Source: Burkholderiales bacterium UBA1834
GTDB taxonomy: Bacteria > Pseudomonadota > Gammaproteobacteria > Burkholderiales > Burkholderiaceae_C
Assembly: GCA_002339015.1 (NCBI GenBank)
Contig: DDJC01000063.1
Location: 1-29,421, forward strand
Direction: 5' to 3'
Length of the DNA stretch: 29,421 nucleotides
Positions 1-6,176 of the stretch are shown in pieces. The stretch's first letter is position 1. The number at the start of each line of letters is the position of its first letter. A program made the position numbers and the translations under genes. Under the pieces are notes generated by a model, which saw only the letters and a list, made by a program, of their open reading frames with translations, was not told where the DNA came from and did not search any database.

Positions 1-169
1 TCAGGTCCTGCGGGAGGTTGAACACGGGCTGTGGGCGTTTGTACTTGTCGAGGACATGGCCCGAAAACTCGGGAGATGTCTTGCCCAAGGCGGCCAGCAT
101 GGTGCGGATGTCAGCCAGGACATGGTCGTGGCGTTTGCCGGTCAGGTCGGCAATCTCCTGGCTGGACAT
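1..169 (-). CDS. Rha-family phage regulatory protein, N-terminal part (runs off the window)
   Basis: The first 56 codons of a minus-strand gene are present and the rest lies beyond the left edge. The protein opens MSSQEIADLTGKRHDHVLAD and continues to a YKRPQPVFNLPQDL segment, the pattern of the N-terminal DNA-binding domain of Rha-family phage regulators (start, helix-turn-helix, then an aromatic/FNLP strand). Rha proteins regulate lambdoid and P22-like phage growth. The ATG at 169 is the first residue of the family pattern, but no strong ribosome-binding site precedes it. A 30-nt stretch around the start (147-176) is nearly identical to one inside the Rha-like gene at 816-1352. It lies 32 nt downstream of the KilA-N gene on the same strand, so it is probably co-transcribed. 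Confidence 0.75.
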   Translation of the reverse strand, partial: MSSQEIADLTGKRHDHVLADIRTMLAALGKTSPEFSGHVLDKYKRPQPVFNLPQDL

Positions 170-201
170 GGTGAGGGTGGTGCTTTGTCTAGGCTCAGGG
201 T

Positions 202-504
202 TTAGCCGTCACACCAGACAGCGAAGCGCACGTCCAGCCAGCGGGCGAAGAACACGGCCAGCTTGGGGTGAGCCCAGGTGCCAGAGCGGCTTCCCGGGAT
301 GGTCACCACCATGCTCCCTTGAATTCCAGGGAGCTGGGAAAGGGCGGCGAGGTATTCCTTCGTCTCTGCGTTGGTCCAGAAGTTGTCCAGGCGCTTCCCG
401 AAGGCCTGCGCAGCGGCAGTCATGTCGAACCAGCCGTCCTTGCGGAAGTGGAAGGCGGTCTGTACGTGGGTGCCACCTGTGTAGGGGCGGGTGATGGTGG
501 TCAG
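202..504 (-). CDS. Small KilA-N domain protein
   Basis: About 100 residues consisting essentially of one KilA-N domain: FHFRKDGWFDMTAAAQAFGK, then a LDNFWTNAETKEYL segment, and the closing GTWAHPKLAVFFARWLD motif. KilA-N is a DNA-binding domain of phage and large DNA virus regulators, often joined to antirepressor C-terminal domains; here nothing follows it. The start is unclear. The frame is open back to 603, but the upstream gene stops at 501-503 and no ATG or GTG precedes the domain; a CTG at 504-502 overlapping that stop codon would give a translationally coupled start. The domain call is firm and the exact 5' end is not. Confidence 0.72.
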   Translation of the reverse strand: MTTITRPYTGGTHVQTAFHFRKDGWFDMTAAAQAFGKRLDNFWTNAETKEYLAALSQLPGIQGSMVVTIPGSRSGTWAHPKLAVFFARWLDVRFAVWCDG

Positions 505-779
505 TAGAACGTGCCAAGTCCGGGCGGATCCAAATCTAGGCGATAGCGTGCCTGTAGCCGCGCGGCTACTTCTTCCCCCGCCTGTATCAAGTCTGGAGTC
601 CACTCCTGCGGCCAGAACGTCCCCCAGTTCGGCTTATCGGGATCCCGAACTTCAGGGTGCTCAACAATGGGAAGGCTAGAAGGAAGGCCAGCTAACAAGT
701 ACGTAGCCAGGGGGTGGGCGATGATGCTGTCGCGCAGCAGGCCCTGTAACGTGGGCTTATCGACGGTTTGTAGGGGCAT
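501..779 (-). CDS. Hypothetical phage-type protein, 92 aa
   Basis: I do not recognise this family. The 92-residue protein begins MPLQTVDKPTLQGLLRDSII, is proline- and tryptophan-rich in the middle (NWGTFWPQEWTPDLI) and has no signal peptide or membrane segment. The ATG at 779 is preceded by CAGGAG with a 6-nt spacer, a good ribosome-binding site, which supports it as real. Its stop codon overlaps the probable CTG start of the KilA-N gene, so the two are likely translated together. It sits between two phage regulator genes on the same strand; a small accessory phage protein is the most that can be inferred. Confidence 0.6.
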   Translation of the reverse strand: MPLQTVDKPTLQGLLRDSIIAHPLATYLLAGLPSSLPIVEHPEVRDPDKPNWGTFWPQEWTPDLIQAGEEVAARLQARYRLDLDPPGLGTFY

Positions 780-815
780 GTTGGCTCCTGTGGTTGCAGT
801 CTGCTAACGATAGAG

Positions 816-1352
816 TCACGACGCGGCGGCTGTCTGCCAGAAGCTCCCCGGATATAGGGGTGGCTTTATGTCTTCCTTGCGGTCATGCACCAGGGTGTCC
901 AGCGCCTGGGCCTTGGGGGCGGCCAGGGCCAGCGCCTTGGAGGACTCGATAGCCTTCAGGGCTTCCTGCTCGGCACGTTCAAACTGGATGGCCCATGCAC
1001 GGGCGGCCTCTGCGGGGTTCCCGAAGTTGGGCAGGGCAGGGGCCACAGCCTTGGCCTCCAGTTCCTGCCAGCGGTCGATGACGCGGGCGGTGAACTCGGG
1101 GGACAACTGGGCCACCACGATGTAGGTCGAACGCTTGTCCAGGAGGTAGACCTGGGTGATGCGCGGGCGGCCCATGGAGTCGGCACCGGGTTCATCCACC
1201 AATGGTGGGTGGACGATGGTTCCACGCTCCACAAGGCGCTCAATGGAACGCTTCACGCTGTCGGGGCGCAGCTCCAGCAGCTCGGCAATCTCCCGGCTGG
1301 ACATCGTGAGGCCGGCATCGGTGGCCGAAGGGGTCAGGGTCAGTTGGTGCAT
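816..1352 (-). CDS. Rha-like phage regulator / antirepressor
   Basis: A 178-residue protein. Residues about 17-60 form a winged-helix type module (MSSREIAELLELRPDSVKRS, then a turn and RGTIVHPP), followed by a TQVYLLDKRSTYIVVAQLSPEFTARVIDRWQELE segment. That second segment is the standard Rha/phage antirepressor core, in which a strand with YLLDKR is followed by helices containing FT..VIDRW.ELE. The C-terminal third is alanine-rich and helical. Such proteins relieve repression in temperate phages or regulate late functions. The gene is followed after 36 nt by the hypothetical gene at 501-779. GGAAG upstream of the ATG at 1352 is a weak ribosome-binding site. The N-terminal module resembles that of the protein at 1-169 in protein and DNA. 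Confidence 0.75.
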   Translation of the reverse strand: MHQLTLTPSATDAGLTMSSREIAELLELRPDSVKRSIERLVERGTIVHPPLVDEPGADSMGRPRITQVYLLDKRSTYIVVAQLSPEFTARVIDRWQELEAKAVAPALPNFGNPAEAARAWAIQFERAEQEALKAIESSKALALAAPKAQALDTLVHDRKEDIKPPLYPGSFWQTAAAS

Positions 1353-1396
1353 GGTGTGTCTTCCGGTGGAAGTGAGACCACTGCGGCCAGGGCACC

Positions 1397-1432
1397 AAAA
1401 GCAAAAGCCCCCACGGAGTGAACCGCAGGGGC
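1397..1432 (-). terminator. Rho-independent terminator after the serine recombinase gene
   Basis: Read on the minus strand, a 10-bp GC-rich stem (1423-1432 with 1407-1416, two G-U pairs) with a 6-nt loop is followed by TTTTGCTTTT (1406-1397). It lies about 30 nt beyond the recombinase stop codon at 1461, so the recombinase transcript probably ends here, separately from the Rha-like gene that starts at 1352. Confidence 0.75.
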
Positions 1433-1460
1433 CTCAGGATGGATAGGCGCTGGCGCTGGA

Positions 1461-2045
1461 TCAGGCCGCTACCGTGTCCCGCACTGCGATGACCGATGCC
1501 CGGGATATGCCGTAGTCCTTTGCCACTTGGCTGACCGTATCCCCGGCCCCCAGGCGCTCGCGGATGGCCTGCTTGTCTGCCTCGGTGGTCTTGGAGGGGC
1601 GCCCCAGTTGCTTGCCCTCGGCCTTGGCCCGCGACAGGCCCGCCTGGGTACGCTCCACCAGCATGTCCCGCTCCATCTCAGCCACAGCGGCCAGGATGCC
1701 CACCACGGCCTTCCCTGCGGTGCTGGTCAGGTCGGTGTCCCCGAGGGCCTGGACCTTGACTCGGACCCCACGGCCAGCCAGGAGGCGAAGGGTCTGCATC
1801 ACATCAATGATGTCCCGGCCCAGGCGGTCCAGCTTGGAGACCAACAGCATGTCGCCTGCCTCCATGCGGTCCATCATCTTGGCGAACTGTGGCCGCTGGA
1901 GGGCCGGCACTTTGCCCGAGATGGTGTCAGCGAACCACCGTTGTGCCGGCAAGCTATGGCCCATGGCCTCCAGTTCCTGGCGCTGGTTCTCAGTGGTCTG
2001 GTCGGCGGTGCTCACGCGGCCATAGCCGTAGATGCGGGCGGTCAT
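1461..2045 (-). CDS. Serine recombinase of the resolvase/invertase family
   Basis: A 194-residue small serine recombinase of normal family length. The catalytic domain opens MTARIYGYGRVSTADQ with the nucleophile Ser12 and Arg10, continues with NQRQ (20-23) and SKLDRLGRD (70-78, with conserved Arg74 and Arg77), and has the MERDMLVERTQAG helix near 124-136. A C-terminal helix-turn-helix (about 158-188, ISRASVIAVRD) binds the recombination site. Such enzymes resolve cointegrates or invert DNA segments by a phosphoserine mechanism. The ATG at 2045 was chosen because it starts the family pattern and has AGGGA upstream; the open frame extends further but that part resembles nothing. It has its own promoter (2079-2107) and terminator, so it is a single-gene unit within the element. 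Confidence 0.92.
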   Translation of the reverse strand: MTARIYGYGRVSTADQTTENQRQELEAMGHSLPAQRWFADTISGKVPALQRPQFAKMMDRMEAGDMLLVSKLDRLGRDIIDVMQTLRLLAGRGVRVKVQALGDTDLTSTAGKAVVGILAAVAEMERDMLVERTQAGLSRAKAEGKQLGRPSKTTEADKQAIRERLGAGDTVSQVAKDYGISRASVIAVRDTVAA

Positions 2046-2060
2046 GCTGCTGGGTCCCTG

Positions 2061-2173
2061 GTGTTGGAAAGGGCTGTCAGTATCTCGGTGGTGTCTATAA
2101 ATGTCAAGGCCTATATTTCCAACACACCTCAGGTCAGCCAGGGCGGGGTGTCGGAATCCTTCGTTTTCCAACA
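2061..2173. repeat. Inverted repeat around the recombinase promoter, candidate res or operator site
   Basis: GTGTTGGAAA at 2061-2070 is perfectly inverted as TTTCCAACAC at 2116-2125, and a third arm TTTCCAACA lies at 2165-2173. Resolvase-family enzymes usually bind several imperfect inverted sites next to their own gene, so this block is the obvious candidate for the cognate recombination site. The arms are seen directly; their role is inferred. Confidence 0.5.
2079..2107 (-). promoter_or_regulatory. Sigma70-type promoter of the serine recombinase
   Basis: On the minus strand a perfect -35 TTGACA (2107-2102) is separated by 17 nt from GATACT (2084-2079), a 4/6 match to the -10 consensus. The recombinase start codon lies 33 nt downstream. 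The promoter sits wholly inside a 10-bp inverted repeat (2061-2070 and 2116-2125), which suggests repression by a protein bound to those arms, perhaps the recombinase itself. Confidence 0.65.
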
Positions 2174-2196
2174 GGGCGCCTTGGGCTGACGCTGGA

Positions 2197-2475
2197 TCAG
2201 GCCGCCCAGAGTTCTTCCGCCGTCCACCAGTCCACAAGCCGGTCCATGTCAAAGCCGCGCATGTCATGCCTCTCAGACACCTCCTTGCGCTCGATGCCGT
2301 GCGCCTCGTGGAAGTCCTCCAGCGACTGATAGAGCGGGTCCAGCGTCTGACCAACGGTGAGGCCGACGATGGCAAGCAGGGCCTGTGCTTCGGTGACCCC
2401 CAGCGTGAATGTGAACTGCGCGGGGGCGGACTCGGGTGCTTGCTTCTTGGCGGGGCGGGACGCGGCTTGAGCCAT
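2197..2475 (-). CDS. Hypothetical protein, 92 aa
   Basis: Unrecognised small protein. It has a lysine/alanine-rich N-terminal tail (MAQAASRPAKKQAPESAPAQ) followed by a predicted mixed helical domain with FTFTLGVTEAQALLAIVGLT and an acidic C-terminus ending MDRLVDWWTAEELWAA. The ATG at 2475 has GAGAGA upstream. The FTLGVTEAQALLAIVG segment resembles a beta-strand and helix where a small phage protein might oligomerise, but no function can be assigned. It is transcribed toward the recombinase, with about 150 nt between them holding the inverted repeats. Confidence 0.55.
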   Translation of the reverse strand: MAQAASRPAKKQAPESAPAQFTFTLGVTEAQALLAIVGLTVGQTLDPLYQSLEDFHEAHGIERKEVSERHDMRGFDMDRLVDWWTAEELWAA

Positions 2476-2804
2476 GTGTTCTCTCTCGTTCTAACTTCGC
2501 GTCAACATCGACGCGGAACGGAGAGTAGTGAGGCGCGGGCATCAGCGGCGCATGGCCCGGCAAGGCGCGGGGTATTGATAAGCAGGGAACGTCCCGCTGT
2601 AGGGACAAACTGCTTCTGCAAATTCTTGAGGGGTCGAAAACATCAACCTGCTCAAACCCGCAGTGTAGTCAAGTGCTGCGGCGTGCTGTCGTGTGTTCCC
2701 CACGTCGTCCGGTGCGCAGTGTCCACGCTATAGGAAAGCGAGGGGGCCACGGGGGAAATTCGGGGCTGGGCGCTCTCACATACCCCCTCGGAAATTTTCG
2801 CTGT
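2476..2804. other. Gene-free stretch in element A
   Basis: No convincing coding sequence was found. A small hairpin (GTCCC, 6-nt loop, GGGAC) lies at 2591-2606. The part near 2730-2800 is rich in G-runs and then turns AT-rich (GGAAATTTTCGCTG), directly downstream of the HEPN gene stop on the minus strand. No clear promoter or T-tract terminator was seen. Confidence 0.4.
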
Positions 2805-3389
2805 TTATGCGCCGCCCGGCTGCATCATGCTGATGAACTGGGCGAGCACTTCCCGTTCGCGGGCCGTTCCGTTTTCCCGCTCTGCTTTCCAGTCTTCGGG
2901 CCAACTGGCTGGAAACTTTAGATGCGGTGCAGCGGGGAAGATGTCCAAGGCCGCAGCAACGCTTTGATGAAGCCGGATTGCCACGGCCATCACTGCACAC
3001 CAGGGCGGGTAGTTGTAGAGGCCTGACTGGCGGTATCTCAGGCCATTTCTCTGATTGAGGTGGGCGAGCCAGTCAATAACCTCCTGGTCGGCAGACGAGG
3101 GGGTATAGATGGCGCTCAGATTGTTGTCCAGCGCCTCTTTGTATAGCGTGGGCAAGTGATGTCCTAGGTCCCGCAACTTCGCTACGGTGTGGCCCTGCTG
3201 ACGGAGGAAAGACTTAAAGCAAAGCTCAAGGGCGTGAGAAGCGAGGAAGTAACCAGGATCTGCTGGGTCGGCACGGCCACCCCAAGGGTTTGGCTCCCCG
3301 CCCAGCTTCAGCGCCGCATCAACGTACTCTAGTGCTGAGCACCCGAGACCACCCGCAGTGGTCCATTTCTCGTCTGTATTCTTGGTCAT
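2805..3389 (-). CDS. HEPN-like domain protein, possible defence cargo
   Basis: A 194-residue soluble protein. Residues about 47-87 (GYFLASHALELCFKSFLRQQ, then KLRDLGHHLPTLYKEAL) match the pattern of HEPN-type helical proteins, where a helix with HA.EL..K.FL is followed by a GH.L..L helix. An R-x4-H string (RDLGHH, 73-78) is present, but it lies in the GH loop rather than clearly in the usual catalytic position, so RNase activity is not established. A tyrosine-rich middle (RYRQSGLYNYPPW, 118-130) is followed by another helical stretch. HEPN proteins include RNases of toxin-antitoxin, abortive-infection and CRISPR systems. There is no adjacent nucleotidyltransferase (MNT) antitoxin. It is transcribed in the same direction as the integrase and ends before a 329-nt gene-free stretch. 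Confidence 0.55.
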   Translation of the reverse strand: MTKNTDEKWTTAGGLGCSALEYVDAALKLGGEPNPWGGRADPADPGYFLASHALELCFKSFLRQQGHTVAKLRDLGHHLPTLYKEALDNNLSAIYTPSSADQEVIDWLAHLNQRNGLRYRQSGLYNYPPWCAVMAVAIRLHQSVAAALDIFPAAPHLKFPASWPEDWKAERENGTAREREVLAQFISMMQPGGA

Positions 3390-3488
3390 GATGCACGCCC
3401 CCCAGTTGACTCTAGTTGCGGGGATTGTGCAGTTCGCTTCTTTCTGAGTCCATCCCGCCCCGCCCCGGCGCGTCGCATCTTCTCCGCC

Positions 3489-4973
3489 TCAGGCGGCCTC
3501 TGCCGTGCTCTCGGGTAAGACAACGCCCAGTTGCGCGGCCATGGCTTGCTCTACCTTGGGTGGGTACTTGGCCTTGCCCGCAATGGTCCGAAGCGCGTGC
3601 ATGGGCACGGCCCGATAGTGGGCGTCCGTCATCCCTGGGGGCTTGTGTCCAACGTACCGCTTCAGTGCGTGGTCGTTGATGCCTTCATGGTTGCCCACCT
3701 CAGTCAGGAACGTGTGGCGCGTGCAGTAGGGGACCTTGCCTTCTGCCAGACCTGTGGCCCGCTGGAGGTGGCGGCTAATAGCTCGGCCGACCAACTCATA
3801 CAGGTTGTCATTGCCCTTCTTGGGGCGCAGTTCCGGGAACAGTTGCTCAGCCGGGGCCTTGCGGTCTCCAATGCGGCGCTTCAGCAGATCCACGGCAATG
3901 GGATGCAGAACAGGGATGGTCCGCACGCTCTCGTCATTCTTCGGGTCATCGAAGGCGAGGGTGTAGCCGCCTTCAATCGGCCTGACGTGCTTCAGGCGTA
4001 GGGAGCAGACCTCATCAGGCCGACAGCCGGTGAGCAGTCCCAGGGTCAGCACCTCAATGATGAGCGCCTTGCCATACTTGGCCTTGCGTGGGTCTGGCCC
4101 CGGGGCGTCCATGATTGCCAGTAGCTCGGCCTCATCAAAGTATTCGCGCCGCTTCGGGCGCCCAGTGTTGCCCAGGTCGTCCCATGGGATGTCCGATGCG
4201 GTGGGTACCTGGGTGACCTCCAGGCGGGACCATGGGTTCAGTCGTTCGGTAGTCTTGCGCCGTGGGTATAGCCATTTCGTCCAGAAGGCGCTGAGTGCCA
4301 TCAGGCGGTCCCGCTTGGAGTTGGGGGATAAGGGGACTAGCTTGCTGGTGCGCTGGCTGCGGCCCTCCTTGTTGAGCCAATCCGCGTACCGCACCGCGTT
4401 GTCTCGGGTCATGTCGGCCAGCAGGGGCACCTCACCCATGAACGTCACGAACTCAGTGACGGCTGTCCGGTACTTCGCCTGTGTCCGGGCGGGCAGGATG
4501 TCCCGGCCAAGCCAATCCTCACAGGCCTCCTTGATGGTCTCGGCCCCGCCAGTGATCCGCACGAACGATTGCGCCAGTTGCTCAGCGGCACCGCCCTTGG
4601 CGGCCAGTAGCTCGGCCTCATCCGATACCTGGAGGTCGATGGCCTCCATGGAATGGTAGTCATCCGCTTCAGCGGCAGTGCGCCGGGAGTCGCGCCACAT
4701 GCGAGCGCGTTCCATAGTTTCATCCTCAGCGGGGCCTGTGGCCTTGCGCCTCAGGGCTCGGAACTCGGCCTCAATCCGGGTGATCCGTGGGAGCTTGGCC
4801 CGGTAGGCCGCTTCGGGGTCCCCGGTGCCCAGCGCCTCAACAACGTGGGTCTGATGCTTGCCACTTTTGGTGGGGTAGTGGTGGCGCAACTCCCCGGGAA
4901 TCGGGTAGTTCAGGTAGTAGGCGCGGCCCCTCAGCTTGAGGTAGGCCATGCGTGGACTGACAGACTTGCTCAT
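3489..4973 (-). CDS. Tyrosine recombinase (integrase) of element A
   Basis: A 494-residue phage-type integrase. The N-terminus (MAYLKLRGRAYYLNYPIPGELRHHYPT from residue 9) is the DUF6538-type arm-binding region; residues about 145-240 form the SAM-like core-binding domain; the catalytic domain follows. Catalytic residues visible are Arg318 (TGCRPDEV), Lys345 (DDPKNDES), Arg419 (CTRHTF), His443 (YVGHK) and the nucleophile Tyr453 (AHYRAV). The first box-II residue, usually His, is Tyr416. The frame is open to 5012, but that extension would be encoded by the direct repeats at 4981-5001, so the ATG at 4973 is preferred; 4949 is also possible. The gene starts about 90 nt from the tRNA-His attachment core and faces into element A, the usual arrangement. 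It appears intact. Confidence 0.93.
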   Translation of the reverse strand: MSKSVSPRMAYLKLRGRAYYLNYPIPGELRHHYPTKSGKHQTHVVEALGTGDPEAAYRAKLPRITRIEAEFRALRRKATGPAEDETMERARMWRDSRRTAAEADDYHSMEAIDLQVSDEAELLAAKGGAAEQLAQSFVRITGGAETIKEACEDWLGRDILPARTQAKYRTAVTEFVTFMGEVPLLADMTRDNAVRYADWLNKEGRSQRTSKLVPLSPNSKRDRLMALSAFWTKWLYPRRKTTERLNPWSRLEVTQVPTASDIPWDDLGNTGRPKRREYFDEAELLAIMDAPGPDPRKAKYGKALIIEVLTLGLLTGCRPDEVCSLRLKHVRPIEGGYTLAFDDPKNDESVRTIPVLHPIAVDLLKRRIGDRKAPAEQLFPELRPKKGNDNLYELVGRAISRHLQRATGLAEGKVPYCTRHTFLTEVGNHEGINDHALKRYVGHKPPGMTDAHYRAVPMHALRTIAGKAKYPPKVEQAMAAQLGVVLPESTAEAA

Positions 4974-4980
4974 GGGTGGC

Positions 4981-5001
4981 ATGGGTACAACTATGGGTAC
5001 A
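4981..5001. repeat. Direct repeats, candidate arm-type sites of the element A integrase
   Basis: ATGGGTACA occurs at 4981-4989 and again at 4993-5001, a 12-bp period. It lies between the integrase start and the attachment core. Paired short direct repeats in this position are typical of integrase arm-binding sites; the function here is inferred. Confidence 0.5.
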
Positions 5002-5058
5002 GCATAAGCCAACCACGCCAGTATTCATCGGCACGCCAGGGCGGTTAGAATGTTTCAA

Positions 5059-5080
5059 TCGAGTCCCATCAGCCACCCCA
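5059..5080. repeat. Attachment site: 3' end of tRNA-His, junction of elements A and B
   Basis: The 22 nt here match the T-loop to CCA end of bacterial tRNA-His: TCGAGT, then TCCCATCAGCCACCCCA from 5064, with the discriminator C and CCA typical of this tRNA. The 17-nt core recurs exactly at 9679-9695. The upstream 55 nt do not hold the rest of a tRNA, so this is an attachment copy and not a functional gene. The intact tRNA-His gene is expected to the left of the window. The direct repeat is certain; the tRNA identity rests on my recollection of tRNA-His sequences. Confidence 0.8.
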
Positions 5081-5100
5081 CCAAATAATTTCCATCGCCA

Positions 5101-5134
5101 AGTGCTTGATTTCCTTAGGAATCAAGCACTTTTT
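5101..5134 (+). terminator. Rho-independent terminator after the attachment copy
   Basis: An 11-bp perfect stem (AGTGCTTGATT at 5101-5111 with AATCAAGCACT at 5120-5130) is followed by a T-run. It stands about 20 nt after the tRNA-His 3' end copy and is similar in layout and sequence (both contain TGATTTCC) to the terminator after the second copy at 9715-9746, as if each copy carries its own tRNA terminator. Confidence 0.85.
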
Positions 5135-5154
5135 GCTTTCAGGGACTGAGAAGT

Positions 5155-5188
5155 TGTCACACAGCCTGTCACACAGAGCTGTGTAACA
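5155..5188. repeat. Direct and inverted repeats, candidate arm-type sites of the element B integrase
   Basis: TGTCACACAG occurs at 5155-5164 and 5167-5176 (12-bp period), and an inverted near-copy CTGTGTAACA lies at 5179-5188. The block is directly upstream of the decayed integrase gene and about 75 nt from the attachment core. It could hold arm-type binding sites or an operator for the integrase gene. Confidence 0.5.
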
Positions 5189-5194
5189 ACCACC

Positions 5195-6013
5195 ATGAAG
5201 TCAGTCACCGAATCCATCTACGAACGCGGCAAGCGCGGCACGAAGTACCTTCGTGTTCGCATCCCAGAATCCGTTCGCCCAGCGTACCCAACTCACTGCA
5301 CTCATGTCACGCTGAGTCTGGGCACCACCGACCTAAAAGCGGCAAAGATTCTGGCTCGGTCGCATCGAGCGAGGCTTGATGCCGAGTTCGAGCGAGTCCG
5401 TCAACAAATCGCGGATCGGCAGGCAGACCTTTACGCCCGTCAGTTGGGGGCCTCCGATGTCTCCAACGGAAGAGCGGGTGATGACGCGGTTGCGGTGTTT
5501 CACGCTATTGCCAACCAGGCCCCCATGGGGCGCGCGTCTACGGTGGGCGGCGACCGCGGCTCATGGAGCAGTGAATTCCAGTCCAGGCTGGATGAGCACA
5601 TCAAGCGGCTAGGGGTCGACCAAGTTTTGTCCTGTCTTGAGGCGTATAGCGCGCTCCGTCCAACGTCTGAACCGGGTAACCAGATGGTGCTTTCGGTGCT
5701 TCCTTCCGTCGTCATTGGTCAGCTGCCAGATGCTCAGCTCAAGGTTCAAGGGCCGGCGGAGGCCCGAAATGGGCCGCAGGAGCCACGAAAACCTGCCCTC
5801 GAAGCCAGTCGACATATCGCAGCAAACCAAGGTCGATCAGCTGTTGGGCGACCGGAACTCGCCGGATTGAGTGACCATTTTTCAACGTGCGCCGGTGGCC
5901 TTTTGGGACAGCCAGACCACGCCCCTGCATGTCCTGTGCGAAGGGAGGAGACGAGGAAGGCTATCGAGGAGTTGGTCGCGCTCCGAAAACGACTTGGTGC
6001 ATCACTTCATTGA
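5195..6013 (+). pseudogene. Decayed tyrosine integrase of element B (N-terminal part)
   Basis: The first about 80 residues (MKSVTESIYERGKRGTKYLR, then VRPAYP and a TLSLGTTDLKAAKILARSHRARLDAEFERV stretch) match the N-terminal arm-binding region of DUF6538-type phage integrases, and the following portion to about residue 185 is compatible with the central region. After about 5735 the frame turns into proline- and arginine-rich sequence without any catalytic box: no R, K, HxxR or Tyr motif follows before the stop at 6013. On the opposite strand at 5739-5930 a piece of an integrase catalytic domain is visible. I read this as an integrase broken by an inversion or recombination near 5735. The ATG at 5195 lacks a good ribosome-binding site. 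The open frame might still yield a truncated DNA-binding protein. Confidence 0.65.
5739..5930 (-). pseudogene. Integrase catalytic-domain fragment, inverted
   Basis: On the minus strand the frame reads KNGHSIRRVPVAQQLIDLGL, followed by a LRYVDWLRGQ segment. This is the conserved stretch of DUF6538-type integrases between the catalytic lysine region and the LFP motif (pattern K..S.R.VP.H..LI.LG.L.YV..LR). Neither the upstream RxxE box nor the downstream HxxR and Tyr boxes are found nearby. It lies at the point where the plus-strand integrase remnant loses similarity, and the opposite orientation suggests a small inversion. It might come from the same gene or from a different integrase. Confidence 0.55.
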
Positions 6014-6176
6014 GTGCTTCGATGTCTGTGCAGGTCCTGGCAACAGGTTCTGAGCGAGTCGCGACTGTTTCGGCTGGAATACCGGCTTGGCAACGACGGT
6101 GTGAAGCAAGCCTGGTACAGGACCGTTAGCTGACCTGGTCGCCATGAATACGGGGATGGTTCATCGACGCAGGCAA

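Noticed and set aside
2805..3389. HEPN-MNT toxin-antitoxin system
   Set aside because: No nucleotidyltransferase gene with a GSxxxG motif lies on either side.
4974..5012. Longer integrase start at 5012
   Set aside because: The extra residues (MAYAVPIVVPMPP) are encoded by the 12-bp-period direct repeats that look like binding sites, and no ribosome-binding site precedes it.
5000..5081. A complete tRNA-His gene ahead of the first attachment copy
   Set aside because: Only the last 22 nt match; no acceptor 5' strand, D-arm or GUG anticodon arm is found in the preceding bases. The same is true of the copy at 9679-9695.
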